Below are positions 16,945 through 25,518 of a stretch of DNA of 50,610 nt, piece by piece. Below the pieces are notes generated by a model. It was not told where the DNA came from, ran no database searches, and saw only the letters and a program-made list of their open reading frames with translations. Numbering within the stretch: position 1 is the stretch's first letter; each line of letters begins with the position of its first letter. The stretch is from Sphaerisporangium rufum (GTDB taxonomy: Bacteria; Actinomycetota; Actinomycetes; Streptosporangiales; Streptosporangiaceae). A program made the position numbers and the translations under genes. The stretch is taken from contig NZ_BOOU01000056.1 of the NCBI RefSeq assembly GCF_016863395.1, positions 1 through 50,610 of the forward strand, written 5' to 3'.

Positions 16945-18084
16945 TCAGCGCAGCGCCGCGTCGACCGCCCCGGCGGAGAGCACCTGGTCGGCCACCAGCG
17001 ACGCGGTGCCCACCACTCCGGCCAGGTCGCCGAGCCGGCCGGTGACGATCTGCAGATTGCGGGTGACGTAGGGCAGGCTGTGCCGGTAGACGGCCTCCCG
17101 GATGCCGGTCAGGTAGTGCTCACCGGTCTCGGCCATGTCCCCGGCCAGCACCAGGACGCCGGGGTTCAGCAGGTTGACGGCGGTGGCCAGCACCACGCCG
17201 AGCGTCCGGCCGGCCTCCCCGACCCGGGCGATGGCCGCCGGGTCCGCCGCCTGGACGAGCTCGACCACCTCCCGGCTGCCGGCCACACCGAGGTCGTCGG
17301 CGATGGCCTGGCCGGAGGCCACCGAGGCGACGCAGCCGCGCGAGCCGCAGGTGCAGACCCGGTCGCCGGAGTCGCCGGACCGGACGTGCCCGATGTTGCC
17401 CGCCGCCTGGTCGGTGCCGTGGTAGATGTCGCCGGCCAGCACGATGCCGGCGCCGATGCCGGTGGAGACCTTCACCAGCAGCAGGGACGGGCAGTCCCGC
17501 CAGGAGGCCCGCCACTCGCCGAGGGCCATCGCCTTGGCGTCGTTCTCCACCACGACCGGCACCTCGCGGCCGGCGGCCAGGTCCTCGCGGATCGGGTGGT
17601 CGTCCCAGCCGGGCATGGCGAACGACTTGATCACCTGGCCGGTGGCCGGGTCGATCGAGCCGGGCAGGTCGACGCCGACGCCGACCACCCGGGCGTCCTC
17701 CCGGCCGGCCGCCTCCAGCAGCCGGCCGAAGGCCTCCTGGACCCGGGCGAGCACCGGCCCGGGGCCGAGCGCGATGCGCAGGGCGAGGCGCTCCACGGCG
17801 AGCGGCTCGCCGGCCAGGTCGGTGACCGCGACCGTGGCGTGCGTGGCGCCGAGGTCGGCGGCGAGCACCAGCTGGCCGGGCGAGCCGACGGTCAGCATGG
17901 CGGGCGGGCGGCCGCCACCGGAGCGCCCGACACCCGCCTCGCGCAGGTAGCCGGCCGCGATCAGCCGGTCGACGCGGTCGGTCACCGTGGAGCGTGACAG
18001 CCCGGTGTGCTCGATCAGCTCCTTGCGGGTCCGGCAGGTGCCCTGCCGGACGAGCTGCAGGGCCTGCCCCGCCGTCAGCGTCAC
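16945..18084 (-). CDS. ROK family transcriptional repressor
   Basis: The 379-residue protein joins an N-terminal helix-turn-helix (residues about 18-50, TRKELIEHTGLSRSTVTDRVDRLIAAGYL) to a sugar-kinase-fold ROK domain beginning LAADLGATHATVAVTDL (74-90). The motif VENDAKAMALGE is kept. The zinc motif reads CTCGSRGCVAS, with three of the usual cysteines but Ala instead of the following Glu, and the EIGH position is NIGH, which suggests sensing rather than catalysis. It is the last gene of the importer operon (GTG start 11 bases after the permease stop). It probably represses the divergent locus and responds to its sugar. Confidence 0.88.
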   Translation of the reverse strand: MTLTAGQALQLVRQGTCRTRKELIEHTGLSRSTVTDRVDRLIAAGYLREAGVGRSGGGRPPAMLTVGSPGQLVLAADLGATHATVAVTDLAGEPLAVERLALRIALGPGPVLARVQEAFGRLLEAAGREDARVVGVGVDLPGSIDPATGQVIKSFAMPGWDDHPIREDLAAGREVPVVVENDAKAMALGEWRASWRDCPSLLLVKVSTGIGAGIVLAGDIYHGTDQAAGNIGHVRSGDSGDRVCTCGSRGCVASVASGQAIADDLGVAGSREVVELVQAADPAAIARVGEAGRTLGVVLATAVNLLNPGVLVLAGDMAETGEHYLTGIREAVYRHSLPYVTRNLQIVTGRLGDLAGVVGTASLVADQVLSAGAVDAALR

Positions 18085-18095
18085 CTAGCTCACCG

Positions 18096-18968
18096 CTATC
18101 CCTTCTCCGCGCCCACGGTCAGCCCCTCGGTCAGCAACCGCTCGCTCGCGAAGAAGATCAGCACGATCGGCAGCGTCAGGACCACCGATCCTGCCATGAG
18201 AACGGTGGTGGGGATCTCGATGCTGCCCGCGAGCTGGGACAGCCCGAGCGACACCGTCCAGCTGTCCCGCTTCTCCACCAGGAACAGCAGGGCGAACAGG
18301 AACTCGTTCCAGGCGATCATGAAGCTGTACAGGCCGGTGGCCATCAGCGCGGGCTTGGACAGCGGCAGCACCACCCGCCAGATGGTCTCGATCCGGCCGC
18401 ACCCGTCGATGGACGCGGCCTCCTCCACGCTGGGCGGCACCGACTCGAAGTAGTTGCGCAGCATGTAGACGGTGACCGGGACGGTCTGGGCGATGTAGAC
18501 CAGGATCAGCCCGATCAGCGAGCCGCGCAGCCCGAGCATGGTGAACAGCACGAACAGCGGGATGGCCAGGATGATCGCCGGGAACAGGTAGACCGCCAGA
18601 AACAGGAAGTGCACCTGCCGGCGGCCGAAGAACCGCAGCCGGGCGACGGCGTACGCGCCCGGGATGGAGATCAGCATGGTGACCGCGACGGAGGTGACCG
18701 CGACGATCGCGCTGTTGCGGATGAAGGTGAGGAAGCCCTGCCGGCCCAGCACGTCGGCGTAGGTGGACAGCGTGAAGCTCTGCGGCCACAGCGACCCAGG
18801 GTCCAGGATGAGCTCCTGGATGTCGCGCACCGAGAGCATCAGCATGTACAGGAAGGGGAACGCGGTCACCGCGAACAGCACCGCGATGACCACCGGCCGC
18901 AGCACGCGCAGCACGCCGCGCTCCACGCGGTCCCGGCTGAGCGGCGCCGGCCCGGTCGCCGAGGTCAT
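18096..18968 (-). CDS. Carbohydrate ABC transporter permease, MalG type
   Basis: The 290-residue membrane protein has six hydrophobic helices and the EAA loop EEAASIDGCGRIETIWRVVLPLSKPAL (about residues 185-212) that contacts the ATPase. The CUT1 MalG-like features FPFLYMLMLSVRD and TGLYSFMIAWNEFLFAL are present. The ATG overlaps the stop of the preceding permease (ATGA). No ATPase gene is present in this locus, so, as in many actinobacteria, a shared MsiK-like ATPase elsewhere may drive it. Confidence 0.93.
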   Translation of the reverse strand: MTSATGPAPLSRDRVERGVLRVLRPVVIAVLFAVTAFPFLYMLMLSVRDIQELILDPGSLWPQSFTLSTYADVLGRQGFLTFIRNSAIVAVTSVAVTMLISIPGAYAVARLRFFGRRQVHFLFLAVYLFPAIILAIPLFVLFTMLGLRGSLIGLILVYIAQTVPVTVYMLRNYFESVPPSVEEAASIDGCGRIETIWRVVLPLSKPALMATGLYSFMIAWNEFLFALLFLVEKRDSWTVSLGLSQLAGSIEIPTTVLMAGSVVLTLPIVLIFFASERLLTEGLTVGAEKG

Positions 18969-19960
18969 GCCCGGTCCTCCTTCTCTCCGGCGAAGAACTT
19001 CAGGTAGACGGCCAGGAAGACCACCAGCACCGCGGCCAGCACCAGGGCCTGGGCGGCCGAGGCGCCGATGTCGTTGCGGCCGGTCAGGAAGTCGAAGACC
19101 CGCACGCTGACCACCTCGGTGCCCGCGCCGCCGCCGGTGAGCAGGTAGACGTCGTCGAACTTGGTGAAGGTGAACACGAACCGCAGCACCGACAGCAGCG
19201 CGACCACCCGCAGCAGCTGCGGCAGGACCACGTAACGGAAGCGCTGGGTGGGGGTGGCGCCGTCCACCACCGCGGCCTCCTCCAGGTCGGGCGGCAGGGC
19301 CTGCAGCCGCGCCATGATGAACAGGAAGGCGAACGGGAAGTACCGCCAGGCCTCGAAGGCGATCACGGTGAGCAGCGCCACCGGCACCCGGACGCCGAGG
19401 AAGGTGCCCTCCTGCTGGGTGAGGAAGGCGATCGGCTCGCCGAGCCAGGTGTTCACGATGCCGTACTGCGGGTTCAGCATCACCTCCCATAGGAAGGCGG
19501 CGGCCACCACCGGCGCGACGTAGGGGATCAGGATGGACGCCCGGACGAGCGTGCGGCCGCGAAACCGGTCGCGCAGCGCGAGCGCGGCGACCAGCCCGAT
19601 CACGATGGACAGCGCGGTGCCGGCGACCGTGTAGATCAGCGTGGTGACCAGCGACGACCAGAAGCCCGGCTGGGCGATGACGTAGCCGAAGTTCTCCAGG
19701 GTGTAGTTGCCGAACAGGCCGGTCCGCCGGATGTTGATCAGCCGGGCGTCCTGGAAGGCCAGCATGACCGCCCACAGCAGCGGGACGACCACGACGACCA
19801 GCGTGATGATCAGGGTCGGCGACAGCAGCAGCAGGCCGGCCCGCGCCTCCTGCCTGCGCAGCGAGCCGCCGCGGGGCGGGGCGGCCGGCGCCGGCGCGGC
19901 GGGGCGGGGGGCGGCGGGCCCGGCGGGGGTGCCGGGCCCGGCGTCGGTACTGCTGGTCAT
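18965..19960 (-). CDS. Carbohydrate ABC transporter permease, MalF type
   Basis: The 331-residue protein starts with a ~35-residue Pro/Ala-rich cytoplasmic segment and then six hydrophobic helices. The EAA loop LEEAAVVDGATPTQRFRYVVLPQLLRV lies near residues 225-251, and the helix pair SPTLIITLVVVVVPLLWAVMLAF is MalF/UgpA-like. The ATG overlaps the binding-protein stop (ATGA) and its stop overlaps the MalG-type gene, which shows strict coupling. It forms the import channel together with that partner. Confidence 0.93.
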   Translation of the reverse strand: MTSSTDAGPGTPAGPAAPRPAAPAPAAPPRGGSLRRQEARAGLLLLSPTLIITLVVVVVPLLWAVMLAFQDARLINIRRTGLFGNYTLENFGYVIAQPGFWSSLVTTLIYTVAGTALSIVIGLVAALALRDRFRGRTLVRASILIPYVAPVVAAAFLWEVMLNPQYGIVNTWLGEPIAFLTQQEGTFLGVRVPVALLTVIAFEAWRYFPFAFLFIMARLQALPPDLEEAAVVDGATPTQRFRYVVLPQLLRVVALLSVLRFVFTFTKFDDVYLLTGGGAGTEVVSVRVFDFLTGRNDIGASAAQALVLAAVLVVFLAVYLKFFAGEKEDRA

Positions 19961-21327
19961 CGGATGCCGCGCTTGATCGTCTCCACCCCGGACTTGGCCT
20001 GGGCCGCGGCGGCCTGGCCGGTGAGCGAGCCGGCGACGGCCTCGCTGAGCGCCTTGGGCACCGGCAGCTCGCCCATCGCGGCGCCGACCAGCTTGCCCTG
20101 GCCCTGCGGGATGCCCCAGCGGGCGATGGTCTCCGGGCTCTTGCGCAACGCGTCCAGGACCTCGGCCGGGTAGACCTCCGACAGCGGCTTCTTGGTGTCG
20201 ACGCCGGCCGGCAGCGCGTCCCACTTGTCGGCCAGGGTGGTCCGGGTGGGGAACTTGCCCTCCGGGGCCATGCCGATCCAGCGCTCGTAGCCCTCGTTCA
20301 TCATGAAGCTGATGAACTTGGCGGCGTTGTCCTTGTTCGCGTCCCGGGTGACCGCCCAGGAGACGATCTCGCCGTACTGGGCCGGCTGCCCGTCCGGGCC
20401 CTTGAGCGCGGTGACCACACCGGTGTTCTTGGCCAGCCACTCCTTGTCGCCCTTGCACTTCTCGCAGCTCGGCAGCGCGTCGTTGCGCAGGCCGGCCATC
20501 TCGTCGAGGATGAACGACGACCAGATGGTCATCGCGGCCTTGCCGGCGAAGTAGGTGGCCCGGGTGGAGTCGACGTCCTGCTTGCCCTTCACCGAGTAGT
20601 TCTTCGCCAGCCCGGCGTAGAAGTCGAAGGCGCGGGCGCACTGCGGGGAGTCCAGGGTGACGTTGCCCGAGCCGTCGACCATCTCGCAGCCGTTGGCCAG
20701 CGCGACGTGCTCGAAGCTCTGCGCGGTGAAGGAGTCCTTGGGCGCGACGGCGAGGGTGATGCCGGCGGTGCCGCCGGTGTTCAGCTTCTCGGCGGCGGCC
20801 GTGAGGGCCTCGTAGGTGTCCGGTGGCTGCAGCCCGGCCTTCTCGAACAGGTCCTTGCGGTAGAGGATCAGCTGCGCCCACCCGTCGCTCGGCACCGCGA
20901 GCGGCTTGCCGCCGGCCCCGTCCAGTTCCAGCGCCCGCTTGGCGAAGGTGTCCCGGCCGAGCCCGTCGATGACCTTGGCGGGGGTCTCGGTGTCGAGGAG
21001 GTCGTTGGCCTCCAGCTCCCGCACCCCGCCGAGCGACAGCGCGCCGATGACGTCCGGCAGGTCACCGGCCGCCGCGGCGGCGGTGACGACCTGGCTGAAC
21101 TGGTCCTCGGCGACCCCGACCAGGTCGACCTTGATCCCGGTCTTCTGGGTGAACTCGGCGGCGATCTCCTTCTGCACGTTCATCCGGTCGGGCAGGTTCT
21201 CCTGGGTCCACACCGTCACGGTGCCCGGACCGGCGGCCTGCCCGCCCTCCTCGTCGCCGCCGCCACAGGCGGCCAGAGGAAGCACGAGCAAGGACAGGGA
21301 GAGAACGGCGGTGGTCTTCTTCGGCAT
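19957..21327 (-). CDS. Extracellular sugar-binding lipoprotein of the ABC importer
   Basis: The 456-residue protein has a lipoprotein signal (MPKKTTAVLSLSLLVLPLAAC, lipobox LAAC, lipidated Cys21) and the family-1 solute-binding fold: GTVTVWTQENLPDRMNVQKEIAAEFTQKTGIKVDLV at the N-terminus, GDLPDVIGA, and FAGKAAMTIWSSFILDEM in the second lobe. It captures the substrate outside the membrane for the two permeases. Two internal cysteine pairs (NGCEMVD...SPQCARA and LPSCEKCKG) may form disulfides. CAGGAG precedes the ATG. It is the first gene of the minus-strand operon, transcribed away from the dehydrogenase gene. Confidence 0.93.
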   Translation of the reverse strand: MPKKTTAVLSLSLLVLPLAACGGGDEEGGQAAGPGTVTVWTQENLPDRMNVQKEIAAEFTQKTGIKVDLVGVAEDQFSQVVTAAAAAGDLPDVIGALSLGGVRELEANDLLDTETPAKVIDGLGRDTFAKRALELDGAGGKPLAVPSDGWAQLILYRKDLFEKAGLQPPDTYEALTAAAEKLNTGGTAGITLAVAPKDSFTAQSFEHVALANGCEMVDGSGNVTLDSPQCARAFDFYAGLAKNYSVKGKQDVDSTRATYFAGKAAMTIWSSFILDEMAGLRNDALPSCEKCKGDKEWLAKNTGVVTALKGPDGQPAQYGEIVSWAVTRDANKDNAAKFISFMMNEGYERWIGMAPEGKFPTRTTLADKWDALPAGVDTKKPLSEVYPAEVLDALRKSPETIARWGIPQGQGKLVGAAMGELPVPKALSEAVAGSLTGQAAAAQAKSGVETIKRGIR

Positions 21328-21408
21328 TGCGACACTCCTGGTAGGGCGGTGAAACGGCCATTACCCCGGTTAAGCCTGGACAACCCATGACATCTCGGCG
21401 TCTTAGTG

Positions 21409-21437
21409 TTGATTACCTTCTTAAAGTAGGTTGTACT
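21409..21437 (+). promoter_or_regulatory. Promoter TTGATT-N17-TGTACT of the dehydrogenase operon
   Basis: TTGATT (21409-21414) and TGTACT (21432-21437) are separated by exactly 17 bases in an unusually AT-rich island. The predicted start would be near 21444, about 37 bases before the coding start. The spacer is itself a near-palindrome, listed separately. Confidence 0.6.
21415..21431. promoter_or_regulatory. Probable ROK repressor operator inside the promoter spacer
   Basis: ACCTTCTTAAAGTAGGT is symmetric around its central A in seven of eight base pairs (only positions 5/13 fail). It fills the whole spacer between -35 and -10, so a bound repressor would block RNA polymerase. A second arrangement, TTGTA-N7-TACAA (21431-21447), follows directly. 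The assignment to the ROK protein at 16945 is inferred from proximity. Confidence 0.55.
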
Positions 21438-21480
21438 TCAATTACAAGAGTCCATCTTTTGCCGGAAAAGGAGACATAAG

Positions 21481-22524
21481 GTGATGGACGTCGTCACCAT
21501 CGAGCGCCCTGGCCGGGTCACCGTGACCAGCGAACCGCCCGCCGCGCTGGCTCCGGGCAGCGTGCGGGTCCGCACCCTGTACTCGGGGGTGTCCACCGGT
21601 ACCGAGCTGACCGCCTACCGGGGCACCAACCCCTACCTCAGCCGGCGCTGGGACCCCGCGCGCCGGTTGTTCATGGACGGCGTCACCCACGCCTATCCGC
21701 TGACCGGCTGGGGCTACCAGGAGGTCGGCCGGGTGGTCGAAGCGGCGCCCGACGTCGCCGGGCCGCCCCTCGGCAGCCTGGTGTGGGGCTCGTGGGGCCA
21801 CCGCGCCGAGGCGGTGCTGCCCGCGGCCGGGCTGGCCGGCCGGGTGCTGCCGCCGGGCACCGACCCGCTGATCGGCGTGTTCGCCCGGGTCGGCGCCATC
21901 GCGCTGAACGCGGTGCACGCCGCGGGCCTGCGGCTCGGCGACCAGGTCGCGGTGTTCGGGCAGGGGGTGATCGGGCTGCTGGCCACCCGGCTGGCGGTGC
22001 TCAGCGGAGCCCGCGTGGTGGCCGCGGACGCGATCGAGACCCGGCTGGGGCTGGCCAAGCGTTTCGGCGCGGCGATGGTCGTCGACGTGCGGGCCGCGTC
22101 CTGCGCCGAGGTGCTGCGGGACGGCTCCGGCGGCGCGGACGTGGCGATCGAGCTGAGCGGCAGCCACGCCGCGCTGCACGAGGCGATCCGCGCGGTCCGC
22201 CGCGGCGGCCGGGTGGTGGCGGCCGGTTTCTACCAGGGAGAGGGCACCGGGCTGCGCCTGGGCGAGGAATTCCACCACAACCAGGTGCAGCTGGTCTCCT
22301 CGCAGATCGGCGCGGTGCCGGTGACCCTCGCGCACCGCTGGGACGTCGAACGGCTGCAGCGCACGTTCATGGACCTGGCGCTGGCCGGCGAGGTGAACAC
22401 CGCCGCATTGGTGTCCCACGTGGTGGACGCCGCCGACGCCCCCGAGGCGTTCGCGCGCCTGGACCGCTCGCCCGCCGAGGCGCTGCAGGTCGTGTTCGCC
22501 TTCCCGGACGGCGACGCCGGATGA
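21481..22524 (+). CDS. MDR-family (zinc-type alcohol dehydrogenase-like) oxidoreductase
   Basis: The 347-residue protein has the medium-chain dehydrogenase layout: an N-terminal GroES-like domain, then a Rossmann domain with GDQVAVFGQGVIGLLATRLA around residues 156-175 and AADAIETRLGLAKRFGA. The catalytic zinc cysteine is replaced (YSGVSTGTELTAY) and there is no four-cysteine structural site, so it may work without zinc. It probably oxidises or reduces a sugar or polyol. AAAGGAGA precedes the start; GTG 21481 has better spacing than ATG 21484. It is the first gene of a coupled three-gene operon and is divergent from the importer. Confidence 0.85.
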   Translation: MMDVVTIERPGRVTVTSEPPAALAPGSVRVRTLYSGVSTGTELTAYRGTNPYLSRRWDPARRLFMDGVTHAYPLTGWGYQEVGRVVEAAPDVAGPPLGSLVWGSWGHRAEAVLPAAGLAGRVLPPGTDPLIGVFARVGAIALNAVHAAGLRLGDQVAVFGQGVIGLLATRLAVLSGARVVAADAIETRLGLAKRFGAAMVVDVRAASCAEVLRDGSGGADVAIELSGSHAALHEAIRAVRRGGRVVAAGFYQGEGTGLRLGEEFHHNQVQLVSSQIGAVPVTLAHRWDVERLQRTFMDLALAGEVNTAALVSHVVDAADAPEAFARLDRSPAEALQVVFAFPDGDAG

Positions 22525-23306
22525 GGCTCGCCGTCCAGGAGAACCTGGTTCCCGGCGACTCGCTGCCGGAGAAGTTCGAGATCGCGCTACGGGCCGGATT
22601 CGACGCGCTGGAGCTGCGCGGCGGCGGCGATCTGGCGCTGGAGGCCCGGCTGCCGGAGCTGCGCCGCGCGCTCGCCGGCGGGGTGGTCATGCCGACGATC
22701 TGCGTGGACATGACGCACTTCATCGGCGACTTCGACGCCGGGCGGCGCGCCGACGCGGTGCGGCAGCTGAGCTCGCAGCTCGCGGTCGCCGGGGAACTCG
22801 GCTGCGTCGGGGTCACCACGCCCGCCTCCTGGGGCCAGTTCTCGCTGCGGCTGCCGCCGTTCACCCCGCCGCGCCCGCCGGAGGAGGACCGCGAGGTGCT
22901 CGCCGAGGCGCTGGCCGTCCTCGGCGAGCGGGCCGCCCATCACGGCGTGCTGATCATGCTGGAGCCGCTGAACCGGTACGAGAACCACATGGTCAACACG
23001 CTGGCGCAGGCCGCGGCGCTGTGCGCCTCCCCCGCGGTCCGGATCACCGCGGACACCTACCACATGAACATCGAGGAGGACGACCCGTGCGGCGCGCTGG
23101 CGGACGCCGCGCCGTACCTGGGCCACGTCCAGGTCAGCGAGTCCAACCGCAACCAGCCGGGCACCGGCCACATCGACTGGGCGGCGCACCTGGCCGTGCT
23201 GGACGCCATCGGCTACGACGGGCACCTGGCGCTGGAGTGCCGGCTGCGCGGCGAGCCGGTTGCCGCGCTCACCCGCACCGCCGCGTTCCTGCGCGGGTAC
23301 CTGTGA
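22521..23306 (+). CDS. Sugar phosphate isomerase/epimerase family (D-tagatose 3-epimerase-like)
   Basis: This is a 261-residue TIM barrel of the AP-endonuclease-2 superfamily. It carries the pattern of ketose 3-epimerases: IMLEPLNRYENHMVNT with the first metal-binding Glu, RITADTYHMNIEEDD with Asp/His ligands, HVQVSESNRNQPGTGHIDW, and the last ligand in HLALECR. These enzymes move the configuration at C3 of free ketoses or related compounds using Mn or Mg. The ATG overlaps the dehydrogenase stop (ATGA), and its stop overlaps the next GTG. Substrate is unknown. Confidence 0.87.
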   Translation: MRLAVQENLVPGDSLPEKFEIALRAGFDALELRGGGDLALEARLPELRRALAGGVVMPTICVDMTHFIGDFDAGRRADAVRQLSSQLAVAGELGCVGVTTPASWGQFSLRLPPFTPPRPPEEDREVLAEALAVLGERAAHHGVLIMLEPLNRYENHMVNTLAQAAALCASPAVRITADTYHMNIEEDDPCGALADAAPYLGHVQVSESNRNQPGTGHIDWAAHLAVLDAIGYDGHLALECRLRGEPVAALTRTAAFLRGYL

Positions 23307-24637
23307 CCGCCCCGGCAGCCGGACCGGCCGGGACCGCCGCCGACGGGATCCGCCGGGCCGCGGTGCGAGTGCTGGCCGCCGGCTGGCACGGCGCGCACAC
23401 CGTGCCGTCCCGCGGGCTGTACCCGCACCAGTGGAGCTGGGACTCGGCGTTCATCGCGATCGGTAACGCCCGCTGGGCGCCGCGCCGGGCCCGGCTGGAG
23501 CTGGCCACCCTGTTCGGCGCGCAGTGGGCGGACGGCCGGGTGCCGCACATCGTGTTCGACCCGGCGGTGCCGGCCGACGCCTACTTCCCCGGACCGGACT
23601 TCTGGGCGGCGCGCGCCCCGTCCGGCGCGGCCACCTCCGGCATCGTGCAACCCCCGGTGCACGCCCTGGCCGCCCGGCTGGTGCACGCGGCCGACCCCTG
23701 CCCGGCGTTCCTGCGGCGCATCTACCCGCGCCTGGTCGCCCAGCAGGAGTTCCTGCGCGCCGCTCGGCGCACCCCCGACGGGCTGCTGGTGATCGTGCAT
23801 CCCTGGGAGTCGGGCATGGACAACAGCCCGGCCTGGGACGGGCCGCTGGCCGCGGTCGCCGCCGAGCCGCTCGGCGCCGCGCGCCGCGACCTGGCGCACG
23901 TGGCCGCCGGCGAGCGTCCCACCGACCGGGACTACGGCCGGTACATCGCGCTGGCCCGGGCCTACCGGGACACCGGCTACCGGCGGGCGGGCGCCTTCGC
24001 CGTGGCCGACCCGCTGTTCAACGCCCTGTACGCCGCGGCGGAGTCGGCGCTGGCCGAGATCGCCGCCGAATGCGGGCACGACCCCGGACCGCACCGCCGG
24101 GAGGCGGCCCGGGCGACCGCGGCGATGGTCGGGCACCTGTACCAGGACGGCCTGTTCCACGCCCGGGACGCGCGGACCGGCCGCCCGCTGCACTCGGGCA
24201 GCGCGGCCGGCCTGATCCCGCTGATCCTGCCCGGCCTGCCACCGGAGATCGCCGCCGAGCTGACCCGGGCCGCGCTCGACCGGTTCGGCGTGGCCGGCGG
24301 CACGCTGCCCAGCCTGGCCCCGGGCTCGCCCGGCTTCGACCGGGCCCGCTACTGGCGCGGGCCGAGCTGGATCAACCTGAGCTGGCTGCTGTGGCGCGGG
24401 CTGCGGCACCGGGCGCCGGAGGCGGCGGACGCGCTGGCCGGCGGGATGCTCGCCGCGGTGGCCCGGTCCGGCATGCGGGAGTACTTCGACCCGGTCACCC
24501 TGGCCGGGCACGGCTGCCACGACTTCGCCTGGACCGCGGCCCTGGTGCTGGACGTGCTCGCCGAGCGGGAGGACGCGGCCGGCGGCACTCAGAGCAGCGA
24601 GTCGACCGCCACGGCGAGGAACAGCAGCGCCAGGTAG
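23303..24637 (+). CDS. GH63-type glycoside hydrolase (glucosylglycerate/mannosylglycerate hydrolase-like)
   Basis: The 444-residue (alpha/alpha)6-barrel protein shows the motifs shared by GH63 and the short mannosylglycerate/glucosylglycerate hydrolases: [31 protein letters not shown] with probable acid Asp173, [18 protein letters not shown], and [23 protein letters not shown] with probable base Glu393. Its length is close to the ~440-450 residues of those hydrolases rather than large GH63 glucosidases. It has no signal peptide, so it would act on an imported substrate in the cytoplasm. GTG overlaps the epimerase stop (GTGA). Its last 49 bases overlap the convergent ctaB end. The preferred substrate is inferred, not shown. 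Confidence 0.8.
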   Translation: MTAPAAGPAGTAADGIRRAAVRVLAAGWHGAHTVPSRGLYPHQWSWDSAFIAIGNARWAPRRARLELATLFGAQWADGRVPHIVFDPAVPADAYFPGPDFWAARAPSGAATSGIVQPPVHALAARLVHAADPCPAFLRRIYPRLVAQQEFLRAARRTPDGLLVIVHPWESGMDNSPAWDGPLAAVAAEPLGAARRDLAHVAAGERPTDRDYGRYIALARAYRDTGYRRAGAFAVADPLFNALYAAAESALAEIAAECGHDPGPHRREAARATAAMVGHLYQDGLFHARDARTGRPLHSGSAAGLIPLILPGLPPEIAAELTRAALDRFGVAGGTLPSLAPGSPGFDRARYWRGPSWINLSWLLWRGLRHRAPEAADALAGGMLAAVARSGMREYFDPVTLAGHGCHDFAWTAALVLDVLAEREDAAGGTQSSESTATARNSSAR

Positions 24638-25518
24638 GCGTTGGACCAGTGGAAGAACCGCATCGGGCGCAGCGCCAGGCCGGTCTTGCCCGCCCGCAGC
24701 CGGGCGTGCAGCCGGTGCGCCTCCCACAGGCAGACCGCGCCGAGCACGACCGCCGCCGCACCGTACAGCGGGGTGGTGCCGGCCACCGGCCACAGCAGCA
24801 GCGAGCAGGCGACGGTGGCCCAGGTGTAGGCGATGCTCTCCAACACCACCCGCCGCTCGGTGGCCACCACCGGCAGCATGGGCACCTCGGCGGCGGCGTA
24901 GTCGTCGCGGTAGCGCATGGCCAGCGTCCAGGTGTGCGGCGGCGTCCAGAAGAACACCACGCCGAACAGCACCAGCGGCGCCCAGTCGAGGCGCCCGGTG
25001 ATGCCCGCCCAGCCGATCATCACCGGCATGCAGCCGGCGATGCCGCCCCAGACGACGTTCTGCGAGGTGCGCCGCTTGAGCAGCATCGAGTAGACGAAGA
25101 CGTAGAACAGGATGGCGCCGAGCGACAGCCCGGCGGCCAGCCAGTTCACCGCCAGGCCCAGGCCGAGGGTGGACAGCGCGCCGAGCACCACCCCGAAGAC
25201 CAGGGCGTTGCGCGGCTCCACCGCCGCCATGGCCAGCGGCCGCCGGCGGGTCCGCCGCATGGTCGCGTCGATGTCCCGGTCGATGTAGCAGTTCAGCGCG
25301 TTGGCACTGCCCGCCGACAGGGTGCCGAACACCAGGGTGGCGACCGCCGTCCACAGCGGCGGCAGGCCCCCGGCCGCCAGGAACATCACCGGCAGCGTGG
25401 TGATCAGCAGCAGCTCGATGATCCGCGGCTTGGTCAGCGCGACGTAGGCCCGCACGGTGGCCAGCGGAGAACGACGGGCGCCGGAGAGGGGGACCGTCGG
25501 TGGCTTGGTCGTCAGCAC
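24589..25518 (-). CDS. ctaB: Protoheme IX farnesyltransferase CtaB
   Basis: CtaB adds a farnesyl group to heme B to make heme O, the precursor that CtaA turns into heme A. The 309-residue UbiA-fold protein has about nine hydrophobic helices. It shows [11 protein letters not shown] (28-38), the first Asp motif [20 protein letters not shown] from residue 76, the loop [19 protein letters not shown] and a C-terminal [16 protein letters not shown] 25518 was chosen; the frame is open further upstream through a repeat-rich region that is not protein-like. GGAAG lies upstream. Its 3' end overlaps the glycosidase gene by 49 bases. Confidence 0.93.
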   Translation of the reverse strand: MLTTKPPTVPLSGARRSPLATVRAYVALTKPRIIELLLITTLPVMFLAAGGLPPLWTAVATLVFGTLSAGSANALNCYIDRDIDATMRRTRRRPLAMAAVEPRNALVFGVVLGALSTLGLGLAVNWLAAGLSLGAILFYVFVYSMLLKRRTSQNVVWGGIAGCMPVMIGWAGITGRLDWAPLVLFGVVFFWTPPHTWTLAMRYRDDYAAAEVPMLPVVATERRVVLESIAYTWATVACSLLLWPVAGTTPLYGAAAVVLGAVCLWEAHRLHARLRAGKTGLALRPMRFFHWSNAYLALLFLAVAVDSLL

